From the NCBI GenBank assembly GCA_041482015.1, contig JBGPCZ010000001.1:1-64000 (forward strand): a stretch of 64,000 nucleotides of DNA. The letters run 5' to 3'. This DNA comes from JACQFK01 sp041482015 (GTDB taxonomy: Bacteria > Planctomycetota > MHYJ01 > JACPRB01). The translations under genes were made by a program, and so were the position numbers. Positions 52,636 to 61,635 of this stretch are shown piece after piece; within the stretch, counting starts at the first letter, position 1, and each line of letters begins with the position of its first letter. The notes under the pieces are model-generated. The model was not told the DNA's origin. It saw only the letters and a program-made list of their open reading frames with translations, and did not search any database.

Positions 52636-52702
52636 CGGAAGCATTATAGGATCCGGCCACAATCCTGGGCCTTCCGCTTTATCAACTCAAAAGGAGGCTG
52701 CC

Positions 52703-53878
52703 ATGCGGAGACTCCCCCTCCCCCTCGCCCTCGCGATCCTTGTCGCCGGCTGCGCCACGGCCACGGCGCCGACCGAGCAGCCCATGAGCACGGCCGGACG
52801 GAAGCCGAAGGTCCGCATTGCCGCCTCGCAGCCCAAGCCGCGGCTGATCGACTGGACGATCAACGAAGCCGCTACGGTCCTCGCGAAGGTCGACGCCTCG
52901 CTCGAAGAACTGGCCGGCCTGGTCCGCAAGGGGGCGGAGGCGGGCGCCGACATCGTCGTCCTCCCCGAGGACACCCTTGGACTGGGCAAATGGGAGGCCG
53001 GCCATCCCGACCGTCTCGGCGACGTCCTTCCCGGCGCGGTCCGGTCGATGCTGGACCGTCTTGGCCGTGAGGCTGCGGCGCAGAAAGTCTACGTGATCTG
53101 CTGCAACGACACGTTCGAAGGCGGCCGCGAGTACAACACGTCGTTCTTTCTGGGTCGCGACGGCCGGCTGATCGGCAGCTACCGGAAGGTCAACATGCCA
53201 ATCGGGGAGCTCTGCAAGACCCGCGGGACCGGGTTCCCCGTGTTCAACACGCCCGACCTGGGCGGCGTCGGCATGCTCATCTGCTACGACATGGTCTTCC
53301 CGGAGGGCGCGCGCTGCCTCGCGCTCAACGGCGCGGACATCATCTTCCACCCGACGCTCGGCGGAGCGGCGATGGGCGACGGCGAGATCAGCCGCTGCGC
53401 CTTCCGCACGCGCGCGGTCGAAAACTTCGTCTACGTCGTCACCTGCCACCGGGGCGGCGGATCGATGATCATCTCCCCCAAGGGCGACATCCTGAGCGAG
53501 GCCAAGGGCCAGGACTCGTTCGCGATCGCCGACATCGATCCCTTCAGCGGCCGGGACGGCGGCGATGCGTTCAACCACCAGGAAGACATGCGCTCCCGGA
53601 TCTTCCGGGAGCGCTCGCCCGAGGCGTTCGGGATCATGACCAACCCCAATCCTCCCGTCCTGAAGAAAGTCCCGGAGGTCACGACGATCGAGGAGGCGGT
53701 CCGCGTCTCCAACGGCGGCCTGACGGTCGGCGAGGTGCGGTTCAACGAGGCCTCCGCGCTCCAAAGGGACGGGAAGAAGGACGAAGCGCGCCGGGCTTAC
53801 GAAGCCCTGATCGCCGAATTCCCGCGCACCTGGATGGACCGCGTCTCGAGGGAGCGCCTGGCCCAGCTCTCCAAATAG
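52703..53878 (+). CDS. Nitrilase-superfamily (carbon-nitrogen hydrolase) lipoprotein
   Basis: 391 residues; the ATG at 52703 follows aaaaggaggct, and lipobox LVAGC predicts a lipid anchor, unusual for an enzyme class that is mostly cytosolic. The Glu-Lys-Cys triad is intact: E89 ('VVLPEDTLG'), K162 ('YRKVNMP') and C194 ('MLICYDMVFPE'). The core ends near residue 310, followed by a TPR-like tail ('FNEASALQRDGKKDEARRAY'). It should hydrolyse an amide or nitrile at the cell surface. It is transcribed alone and divergently from the cysteine synthase-like gene. Confidence 0.88.
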   Translation: MRRLPLPLALAILVAGCATATAPTEQPMSTAGRKPKVRIAASQPKPRLIDWTINEAATVLAKVDASLEELAGLVRKGAEAGADIVVLPEDTLGLGKWEAGHPDRLGDVLPGAVRSMLDRLGREAAAQKVYVICCNDTFEGGREYNTSFFLGRDGRLIGSYRKVNMPIGELCKTRGTGFPVFNTPDLGGVGMLICYDMVFPEGARCLALNGADIIFHPTLGGAAMGDGEISRCAFRTRAVENFVYVVTCHRGGGSMIISPKGDILSEAKGQDSFAIADIDPFSGRDGGDAFNHQEDMRSRIFRERSPEAFGIMTNPNPPVLKKVPEVTTIEEAVRVSNGGLTVGEVRFNEASALQRDGKKDEARRAYEALIAEFPRTWMDRVSRERLAQLSK

Positions 53879-53909
53879 CGAGACGATCCTTCCCGGTAGA
53901 AACGTCTCG
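53879..53909. terminator. Hairpin after the nitrilase gene
   Basis: Arms cgagacg (53879-53885) and cgtctcg (53903-53909) directly follow the TAG at 53876. A 17-nt loop and no clear U-tract make it a moderate terminator candidate between the nitrilase gene and the giant fusion gene. Confidence 0.4.
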
Positions 53910-53971
53910 CGGTCCGGCCCGTACATTAAGCAGGAGCGGGACGCCCGAACCACAACCGAGACGACGATTCC

Positions 53972-56900
53972 ATGAAACTTCTGGCATCCCTTTTGATTCT
54001 CGCCTTCTTCGCCCTCCCCACTTCGCCGCAGGACCTCACGCCGGAAGCGGCGGTGAAGAAGATGAAGACGGCCGAGGGGTTCGAGGTCTCCCTGGTCGCA
54101 AGCGAGCCGCAGATCCGCCAGCCGCTCTCGATGTCCTTCGACGACCGCGGGCGCATCTGGGTTATCCAGTACCTCCAGTATCCGAATTACGCGGGCCTCA
54201 AGGCGGTCAGCGTCGACCAGTACCTCCGCACGAAATTCGACCGCGTCCCCGAGCCGCCGCCCAAGGGTCCCAGGGGCGCCGACCGGATCACGATCCTCGA
54301 GGACAAGGACGGCGACGGCCGCTACGAGACGACGAAGGACTTCGTCACCGGCCTCAACATCGCCAGCGGCATGGCGCTCGGCCACGGAGGCGTCTTCGTC
54401 GCGCAGCCGCCCTACCTGCTCTTCTACGCCGACAAGAACGGCGACGACATCCCCGACGGCGACCCCGAGGTCCTCCTCACCGGGTTCGGCATGGAGGACA
54501 CGCACTCGCTCGCGAACTCGCTCCAGTGGGGGCCCGACGGCTGGCTCTACGGCGCGGCCGGCAGCACGAGCACGTGCAAGATCCGCGGCATCGAATTCCA
54601 GCAGGGGATCTGGCGGTACCATCCGATCACGAAGGAATTCGAACTCTTCGCCGAGGGCGGCGGCAACACCTGGGGGCTCGACTTCGACCGTCACGGCAAC
54701 GCGATCGCCGGGACCAACTTCGGCGGCAACGCCTGCCTCCACCAAGTCCAGGGCGGATATTACATCAAGGGCTTCGGCAAGCACGGCCCGCTCCACAACC
54801 CCAACACGTTCGGTTACTTCGAGCACATCCCGTACAAGGACTTCAAAGGCGGCCACGTCACCTGCGGCGGAACGATCTACCAGGGCGGCGCGTTCCCCTC
54901 GACGTTCGACAATACCTACATCGCCTGCAACCCGCTCTCCAACGTCCTCAACTGGCACGTCCTCGAGCCGAAGGGCTCGACCTTCACCGCCCACCACGGG
55001 GGCGAGTTCCTCTCGGGCAACGATCCCTGGTTCCGACCGATCGACACACTCGTCGGCCCCGACGGCGCGCTTTACGTCGTCGACTGGTACGACGCCCGGC
55101 TCAACCACGTCGATCCGCGGGACAACTGGGACCGCCGCAACGGAAGGATCTACCGCGTCCAACCCAAGGACAACCCGAAGGCGACGACGTTCAACCTCGC
55201 CCGCCTGAGGAGTTCGCAGATCCTCCCCTTCCTCTCCCACAAGAATGAGTGGTACCGGCAGGAGGCCCGGCTCATCCTCGCGGAGCGACGCGATCCGACG
55301 GTGATCCCGGCGCTGCGGAAGTTGATCGACGAGAACGTCGGCGATCTCGCCCTAGAAGCGCTCTGGGCGTTGCACGTCAGCGGAGGATTCGATGATTCGG
55401 TCGCCGAATCAACCCTCTCCCACCCAAACGCCGACGTTCGCGCGTGGACGGTCCGGCTCCTTGGAGACCCGAAGGCCATCACCCGGGCCACTCTCTTCAA
55501 ACTTCTCCAGCTTGCTATCAAAGAAACGAGCCCCACGGTACGGAGCCAGCTCGCCTGCACGGCCAAGCGGCTGCCCGTCCGCGAGGCCCTTCCGCTCATT
55601 CGCGAACTCCTCCGGCGAAGCGAGGATGCGGACGACCCGTTCATCCCCCTCCTTCTCTGGTGGGCCCTTGAAGACAAGGCCGTCTCCGCCCGCGAGGAGG
55701 CGATTTCCCTGTTTGACAAGAGCGACCTGTGGAGTTCGCCGGTGGCCACCAAGTACATCGTGGACCGGTTGGCGCGCCGGTACATGTCGGAGGGAGGCGT
55801 CCCCGGCTACGCGTCGTGCGCCCGGCTCCTCGCCCTCGCGCCGGATGAGACCGCCCTGCTCAAGGTGGTCGACGGCATGGAGCAGGCGCTCGAGGGCCGG
55901 CGGCTGGAGGCTGTCCCCGCGCCGCTCAAGGAATCGCTCGCGACCCTGTGGAAGACCCACGGCCAGAATATGAAAGTCCTCCGGCTCGCGCTCCGCCTCG
56001 GCAGCCCCGAGGCGTTCGAGTCGGCCCTCCGTCGCGTCGAGGAGACCAAGAGCGTCGAGCTGGTCAACGTGCTGGGACAGTCCGGAAAGCCGGAAGTCGT
56101 GCCGGTCCTTCTGAAGTTGCTGGCCGAAGGCCGGACCGACGCGCTGCTCCAGGCCGTCCTCGCCGCGCTCCAGCCGTTCCAGAACGAGCAGGTCGCCTCG
56201 GCCGTGCTGGTCGAACTCCCGAGGCTCACCGGGCCCTCCCGGGTCCGCGCCCGCTCGCTCCTCTTCAGCCGCCCCGCGTCGGCCCTCGAGTTCCTAAAGC
56301 TCGTCGACGCGGGCAAGATCCCGCCCAAGGAGGTCCCGCTCGACCAGCTCTCCGCCCTCATGGACTTCAAGGACGAGGCCGTCGGGAAGCTCGTCGAGAA
56401 GCACTGGGGCAAGGTCGGCGCCGCAACGCCCGGGGAAAAGCGCGCGCAGATCGGCAGCATCAAGAACATCCTCTCGCACGGCAAGGGCGACGCCGCGCGA
56501 GGCAAGGTCCACTTCATGAAGGTCTGCGGCGTCTGTCACACGCTCTTCGGCGAGGGCAACAAGATCGGACCCGAGCTGGACGGCCAGGATCGGAGGAATC
56601 TCGACCTCCTCCTGACCAACATCGTCGACCCGAGCGTCGTCATCCGCGCGGAATTCCAGGCCCGCAAGATCCGGACGACCGATGGACAGGTCATCACCGG
56701 CCTGCTCGTCGAGCAGTCCGCCGGCGCAGTCACGATCCTCGACGCGCAGAACATCAAGACCACGATCGCCCGCTCCCGGATCGACGCGCTCGTCGATTCG
56801 GAAGTCTCGCTCATGCCGGAGAAACTGCTCGATCCCCTGACCGATCCCGAGATCCAGGACTTGTTCGCCTATCTCCAGGGGGACAAGGGAGTCCAGGGGA

Positions 56901-59779
56901 TTCTTGCGAAGCCCCCGCTCAAGGTCTGCCTCGTCTCGGGGTCTCTTGAATACGAGTCCGACACCACGCTCGCGGGCCTCCAGGAGCACCTCGAGAAGCA
57001 CTTCAACGTGAAGTGCTCGCGCGCGTTCCGCAAGACGGACGAGGACATGCCCGGCCTCGAGGCGCTCGAGACATCGGACGTCATGGTCCTCTACACGCGC
57101 CGGCTCAAGCTCCCCTCCGAGCAGCTGAACCGCGTGAAGCGGTACTGCGAGGCGGGCAGACCGATCGTCGCGCTCCGCACGGCGAGCCACGCGTTCCAGA
57201 CCTGGCTCGCGCTCGACAAGGAGATACTCGGCGGCAACTACTCCAACCATTACGGGAAGGGCCCCGACTGCCGGATCGAGGCGACCGAGAAGGGCAAAAC
57301 TCACCCGATCCTGGACGGCGTGACGCTCACGTCGTCGGAATCGAGCCTCTACCAGAACCCGAAGATCGCCGAGGATTGCGACGTCCTGCTCACCGGATCG
57401 ATCCCCGACCACACCGAGCCACTCGCTTGGACGCGCCTCCACAACGGCGGGCGGGTCTTCTACACCTCGCTGGGCGACCAGCAGGATTTCAACAACCCCG
57501 ACTTCGTGCGGATGATCGAGAACGCGATCCTCTGGACCGCGGCGGGCCCTAAGAAGCCGGCGCAGGCCGCCGACAAGCTCTCCGGGACCGCGCCCCTCGA
57601 GGGCGACCACGACTTCGGGGCCGAGATGGTCGCGGGCATCGACAAGTTCCTGCTCCGCGAGATTGACCTCTCGGTGGAACGGCGTGCGAAGTACTGGAAG
57701 CGGGACACGTCTTCCGAAGAGGCTTACCAGAAATCAGTGACGCCCAACCGCGAGAGGCTGAAGAAGCTGATCGGCGTTGTTGACGCGAGGACCAGCTTCG
57801 ACTCGCCGGAGCTCGTCGGCTCGATCACGGAACCCGCCCTCGTCGGCAAGGGCCGGAACTTTGAAGCCTACGCCATCCGCTGGCCGGTCTTCCGCGGAGT
57901 CCATGGCGAGGGGCTGCTGCTCCTTCCCACGAACTGGAAGGACAAGGAAAGTCTCATCAGCGTCGTCGCGATTCCGGATGCGGACCAGACTCCCGAGATG
58001 ATCGCCGGCCTCGTCCCGGGATTGCCGCTGGAGAAACAATTCGCCCGTTGCCTGGCGGAAAACGGATGCCGGGTGGTCATTCCCACCCTAATCGATCGCT
58101 CCGACAGCTTCTCCGTTTCCTCCGCAGGCCGGTCCACCAACCAGCCCCACCGGGAATTCGTCTACAGGCCCGCCTTCGAGATGGGCCGGCATGTGATCGG
58201 GTACGAAGTGCAGAAGGTGCTGGCCATCGTGGACTGGTTCGATCGCACCTCGACCGCCCGGGAGCGCGTCCTCGCCGTCTGGGGCTGGGGCGAAGGCGGC
58301 CTCCTCGCGCTTCATGCGGGCGCGGTCGATCCGCGAATCGGTTGGGCCGGCGTGGGCGGATACCTGGAGTCCCGCCAGAACGCCTGGAAGGAGCCCATTT
58401 ATCGAAATGTGTTTGGGCTTCTGACGGAGTTCGGAGATGCCGACCTGGCCTCCCTCACGCAGTGGCTTGGACTCCCCTCGAACGGTGTCGATGTGGAGGT
58501 CTTCGGCCCTCCCGCTCCCCGTCAAGGCCGGGGCGGCGCGGCTCCCGGAACCTGGAAGACCCCTCCCCACGAGCGGACGGTCGAAGAAGGGAAACGCTAT
58601 GCCTCTCTTGTCCCCCACCGCGCTGAGAGAGACGGCAGGGAGGCCATCACCGCCTTCTCCCTCCTAGGACTCAATGCCGCCGATGCCCGCGCCCCCGAGG
58701 CCTTGAGGAAGGAATTCGACTCCCAGAAGCGGCTCAAGCGGCAATTCGACGAGCTCGTCGAGGACACGCAGGTCCTGCTCCGTCAGACCGAGAAGGTCCG
58801 CGAGGGCTACTTCTGGAAGCGGACGGACAAGAAGTCGGTCGAGGGGTGGGAGAAGAGCACCGCGCCGCTCCGCGATGAGTTCTACGGCGACGTGATCGGG
58901 AAGTTCGACGACAAGCCCCTTCCCCCGAATCCCAAGTCGCGCCGCCTCTATGAAGAGGCCACGTACACCGCGTACGAGGTCCAGCTCGACCTCTGGAAGG
59001 ATGTCTTCGCCTACGGCTGGCTCCTCGTCCCGAAGAACATCAAGGAAGGCGAGAAGCGGCCCGTGGTTGTCTGCCAGCACGGGCTCGAGGGTCGGCCCGC
59101 CGACGTCGCCGACCCGAAGAAGAACAACCCGGCTTACGAGCGCTACGCCTGCCGGCTCGCGGAGCGCGGGTTCGTCGTCTTCGCGCCTCAGAACCCGTAC
59201 ATCGGCCAGGACAAGTTCCGCACGCTCCAGCGCAAGGCCAACCTGCTCGGGAAGCACCTCTTCTCGTTCATCATCCCGCAACACCAGGCGATCACCGACT
59301 GGCTGGCGTCGCTCCCCTACGTCGACCCCGAGCGGATCGCGTTCTACGGCCTCTCCTACGGCGGGAAGACCGCGATGCGCGTCCCGGCGGTCGTGACGCG
59401 CTATTGCCTGTCCATCTGCTCGGCCGACTTCAACGACTGGATCTGGAAGAACGCCGCGACCGACAGCCCCTACAGCTACGTCACGACCGGCGAGTACGAG
59501 ATCTTCGAATGGAACCTCGGGAACACGTTCAACTACGCCGAGATGGCGGCGCTCATCGCGCCCCGGCCATTCATGGTCGAGCGCGGCCACTTCGACGGGG
59601 TGGCGCCCGACGAACGCGTCGCCTACGAGTACGCCAAGATCAAGCGCTTCTACGACGAGCTCAAGATCGGCGACCGGACCGAGATGGAGGTCTTCACCGG
59701 TCCCCACAAGATCAACGGGGTCGGCACGTTCGACTTCCTCCACAAGCATCTGAAGTGGCCGAAACCCGAATCCAAATGA
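53972..59779 (+). CDS. 1935-residue PVC dehydrogenase / c-heme / ThuA / double alpha-beta-hydrolase fusion
   Basis: Signal peptide MKLLASLLILAFFALP. Domains in order: PVC propeller (about 25-400, 'MSFDDRGRIWVIQYLQYPNY', 'WGPDGWLYGAAGS', 'LVGPDGALYVVDWYDARLNH'); HEAT repeats (about 410-820); PVC heme domain C852-GV-C855-H856; ThuA-like domain (about 983-1195, 'DVMVLYTRRLKLPSEQLNRV', 'GGRVFYTSLGDQQDFNNPDF'); a first alpha/beta-hydrolase (about 1205-1560) whose elbow 'VWGWGEGGLLAL' has G1440 at the nucleophile position; and a second, intact one (about 1560-1935) with S1795 in 'GLSYGGKTAM' and H1912 in 'TGPHKING'. The length is unusual for one periplasmic chain. Its stop overlaps the next ATG (ATGA). 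Confidence 0.88.
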   Translation: MKLLASLLILAFFALPTSPQDLTPEAAVKKMKTAEGFEVSLVASEPQIRQPLSMSFDDRGRIWVIQYLQYPNYAGLKAVSVDQYLRTKFDRVPEPPPKGPRGADRITILEDKDGDGRYETTKDFVTGLNIASGMALGHGGVFVAQPPYLLFYADKNGDDIPDGDPEVLLTGFGMEDTHSLANSLQWGPDGWLYGAAGSTSTCKIRGIEFQQGIWRYHPITKEFELFAEGGGNTWGLDFDRHGNAIAGTNFGGNACLHQVQGGYYIKGFGKHGPLHNPNTFGYFEHIPYKDFKGGHVTCGGTIYQGGAFPSTFDNTYIACNPLSNVLNWHVLEPKGSTFTAHHGGEFLSGNDPWFRPIDTLVGPDGALYVVDWYDARLNHVDPRDNWDRRNGRIYRVQPKDNPKATTFNLARLRSSQILPFLSHKNEWYRQEARLILAERRDPTVIPALRKLIDENVGDLALEALWALHVSGGFDDSVAESTLSHPNADVRAWTVRLLGDPKAITRATLFKLLQLAIKETSPTVRSQLACTAKRLPVREALPLIRELLRRSEDADDPFIPLLLWWALEDKAVSAREEAISLFDKSDLWSSPVATKYIVDRLARRYMSEGGVPGYASCARLLALAPDETALLKVVDGMEQALEGRRLEAVPAPLKESLATLWKTHGQNMKVLRLALRLGSPEAFESALRRVEETKSVELVNVLGQSGKPEVVPVLLKLLAEGRTDALLQAVLAALQPFQNEQVASAVLVELPRLTGPSRVRARSLLFSRPASALEFLKLVDAGKIPPKEVPLDQLSALMDFKDEAVGKLVEKHWGKVGAATPGEKRAQIGSIKNILSHGKGDAARGKVHFMKVCGVCHTLFGEGNKIGPELDGQDRRNLDLLLTNIVDPSVVIRAEFQARKIRTTDGQVITGLLVEQSAGAVTILDAQNIKTTIARSRIDALVDSEVSLMPEKLLDPLTDPEIQDLFAYLQGDKGVQGILAKPPLKVCLVSGSLEYESDTTLAGLQEHLEKHFNVKCSRAFRKTDEDMPGLEALETSDVMVLYTRRLKLPSEQLNRVKRYCEAGRPIVALRTASHAFQTWLALDKEILGGNYSNHYGKGPDCRIEATEKGKTHPILDGVTLTSSESSLYQNPKIAEDCDVLLTGSIPDHTEPLAWTRLHNGGRVFYTSLGDQQDFNNPDFVRMIENAILWTAAGPKKPAQAADKLSGTAPLEGDHDFGAEMVAGIDKFLLREIDLSVERRAKYWKRDTSSEEAYQKSVTPNRERLKKLIGVVDARTSFDSPELVGSITEPALVGKGRNFEAYAIRWPVFRGVHGEGLLLLPTNWKDKESLISVVAIPDADQTPEMIAGLVPGLPLEKQFARCLAENGCRVVIPTLIDRSDSFSVSSAGRSTNQPHREFVYRPAFEMGRHVIGYEVQKVLAIVDWFDRTSTARERVLAVWGWGEGGLLALHAGAVDPRIGWAGVGGYLESRQNAWKEPIYRNVFGLLTEFGDADLASLTQWLGLPSNGVDVEVFGPPAPRQGRGGAAPGTWKTPPHERTVEEGKRYASLVPHRAERDGREAITAFSLLGLNAADARAPEALRKEFDSQKRLKRQFDELVEDTQVLLRQTEKVREGYFWKRTDKKSVEGWEKSTAPLRDEFYGDVIGKFDDKPLPPNPKSRRLYEEATYTAYEVQLDLWKDVFAYGWLLVPKNIKEGEKRPVVVCQHGLEGRPADVADPKKNNPAYERYACRLAERGFVVFAPQNPYIGQDKFRTLQRKANLLGKHLFSFIIPQHQAITDWLASLPYVDPERIAFYGLSYGGKTAMRVPAVVTRYCLSICSADFNDWIWKNAATDSPYSYVTTGEYEIFEWNLGNTFNYAEMAALIAPRPFMVERGHFDGVAPDERVAYEYAKIKRFYDELKIGDRTEMEVFTGPHKINGVGTFDFLHKHLKWPKPESK

Positions 59780-61635
59780 GGGCCGCCGCGGCCCTGGTCC
59801 TGCTCGTCCTCGGATGCGGACCGGTCCGCGACGAGCTGCCGGCGATCACCGTCGCCGTCTTCCAGTCGGATGCGACCGTCCCCCTCGGCCACCCCCTCGC
59901 TGGAAAGCCGCCGGCCATGATCATTGAGGAGCCCCTTCTCCTCAAGGGAATCGTCCTCCGCCAAGTGGACACCGTCGTGATCTGCGCAATCGACTGGTGC
60001 ACGATGTCGACCGACACGTATACCCACTTCCGCCAGACCCTCGCCGCCGCCGCGGGCACGAGCCCCGATCGCGTCACGATCCACTGCACCCACACCCACA
60101 GCGGACCGGTCGGCGGAAGCACACGGGACGAGGTCGTCCAGGAGGTGGCCGACCGCGCGGCCCGCGCTCTTCGCGACGCCCTTCCCCGCGCACGGCGCGT
60201 CACCCACGTCGGCACCGGCGCCGCAGAGGTCCAGGAATTCGCCTCCAACCGCCGCGTCCCCGGGCCGGGCGGGACGATCAAGGTCCGCTACAGCTCGACG
60301 AAGGACGCCGCGCTCCGTGCCGAGCCGATCGGCCTCATCGACCCGAAGCTCCGCACGGTCACGCTCCTCGCCGGTGCGACGCCGCTCGTCCGGATGCACT
60401 ACTACGCGAGCCACCCGCAGAGCTTCTACGGCGACGGCCGCGTCCACCCCGACACCCCGGGCTGGGCCCGCTCGCGTCTCGAGAAGGAGGAAGGGATCCC
60501 CCACCTCTACTTCACCGGAGGCGCGGGGAACGTCACCGCCGGCAAATTCAACGACGGCTCGCCCGAAGCGCGCGCATCGCTCGTCGACCATCTGGCCGAT
60601 GGCATGAGGCGCTCGATCGCGGCGACCCGGATCGACCCCGTCGGCCGGGTGACGTGGACGACCGTGCCGGTCCGACTGGCGAAGCGCGACGGGAGCGGCG
60701 ACCTGCCTGTCATCGACCTCATCCGCCTCACCCTCGGTGAGGCCGAGATCATTCACCTTCCCGGCGAACCGTTCGTCGAGTACCAGCTCTTCGCGACGGC
60801 CGCGCGGCCCGACCGCTTTGTCGCCTTCGCCGGCTACGGAGACGGCGGCACCGGCTACATCTGTCTCGACACCACCGAGGGCGGTTACGAGCCCACGGCG
60901 TCGCGCGTGGCGGAGCCGACCGAGGTGAGTCTCAAGTCCGGCATCACCCGGCTCCTCCAGGACCGCAAGATCCGCGTTATCATCTTCGGCGGCCATCCCG
61001 ACGACCCGGAGTCGGCCGCCGGGGGCCTCGTCGCGATGCTCACGAAGGCGGGCCACGACGTCATCTGCGCCTACGGCACGACCTTCCGAGGCGACCGAAC
61101 ACTCGGCGGTGAGCCGGAGGCGACGGTTCGGCAGCGCGAAGCGACGGCCGCGTGTAAGATCCTGGGCGCGTCGACGAAGTTCTTCCCCTACGCCCACGAG
61201 AAGTTCTTCGCCGACGCGGAGACGGTCAAGGCGGTCTCCGGATGGCTCGCCGAGGTGAAGCCCGACGTGGTCGTCACCCACTGGCCCATGGACACCCACG
61301 AGAACCATCACACCGTCAGTTCGCTGGTCTGGCAGGCCTACGCCCACAAGGGCGGCTGGTCGCTATATTATTTCGAAGTCATGACGGGACAGCAGACGCT
61401 CGGCTTCAAGCCCGATCTCTACCTCGACCTCGCCGGCGTCTGGGAGATCAAGAAGGCCGCGCTCGACTGCCACGTCAGCCAGCATCCCGAGAAGATCTGG
61501 GAGTTCCACGACGGAATGCACCGGAACCGCGGCAGCGAATGCGGCGTGGCCCGTGCCGAGGCGTACACGCTCGTCGAGGCCAAGGAAGGCTGCGCCGTCC
61601 TTCCCGTCTCCTTCCTCCACCGGAAGGCCCCGTGA
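59776..61635 (+). CDS. Ceramidase-like / LmbE (PIG-L) deacetylase fusion lipoprotein
   Basis: 619 residues from the ATG at 59776 (lipobox LVLGC in MRAAAALVLLVLGCG); the frame extends upstream inside the previous gene, but signal and overlap fix the start. Residues about 25-395 are a neutral-ceramidase-like domain ('HCTHTHSGPVGGS', 'HYYASHPQSFYGDG', 'FTGGAGNVTAGKFNDGSP', 'LPGEPFVEYQLFATAARPDR'). Residues about 400-619 form a GlcNAc-PI de-N-acetylase/LmbE domain with H407-P-D-D and E ('GHPDDPESAAGG') and the metal motif 'DTHENHHTVS'. Two amide-type hydrolases on one lipid-anchored chain suggest stepwise removal of N-acyl groups from a glycan or glycolipid (inference). Confidence 0.87.
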   Translation: MRAAAALVLLVLGCGPVRDELPAITVAVFQSDATVPLGHPLAGKPPAMIIEEPLLLKGIVLRQVDTVVICAIDWCTMSTDTYTHFRQTLAAAAGTSPDRVTIHCTHTHSGPVGGSTRDEVVQEVADRAARALRDALPRARRVTHVGTGAAEVQEFASNRRVPGPGGTIKVRYSSTKDAALRAEPIGLIDPKLRTVTLLAGATPLVRMHYYASHPQSFYGDGRVHPDTPGWARSRLEKEEGIPHLYFTGGAGNVTAGKFNDGSPEARASLVDHLADGMRRSIAATRIDPVGRVTWTTVPVRLAKRDGSGDLPVIDLIRLTLGEAEIIHLPGEPFVEYQLFATAARPDRFVAFAGYGDGGTGYICLDTTEGGYEPTASRVAEPTEVSLKSGITRLLQDRKIRVIIFGGHPDDPESAAGGLVAMLTKAGHDVICAYGTTFRGDRTLGGEPEATVRQREATAACKILGASTKFFPYAHEKFFADAETVKAVSGWLAEVKPDVVVTHWPMDTHENHHTVSSLVWQAYAHKGGWSLYYFEVMTGQQTLGFKPDLYLDLAGVWEIKKAALDCHVSQHPEKIWEFHDGMHRNRGSECGVARAEAYTLVEAKEGCAVLPVSFLHRKAP

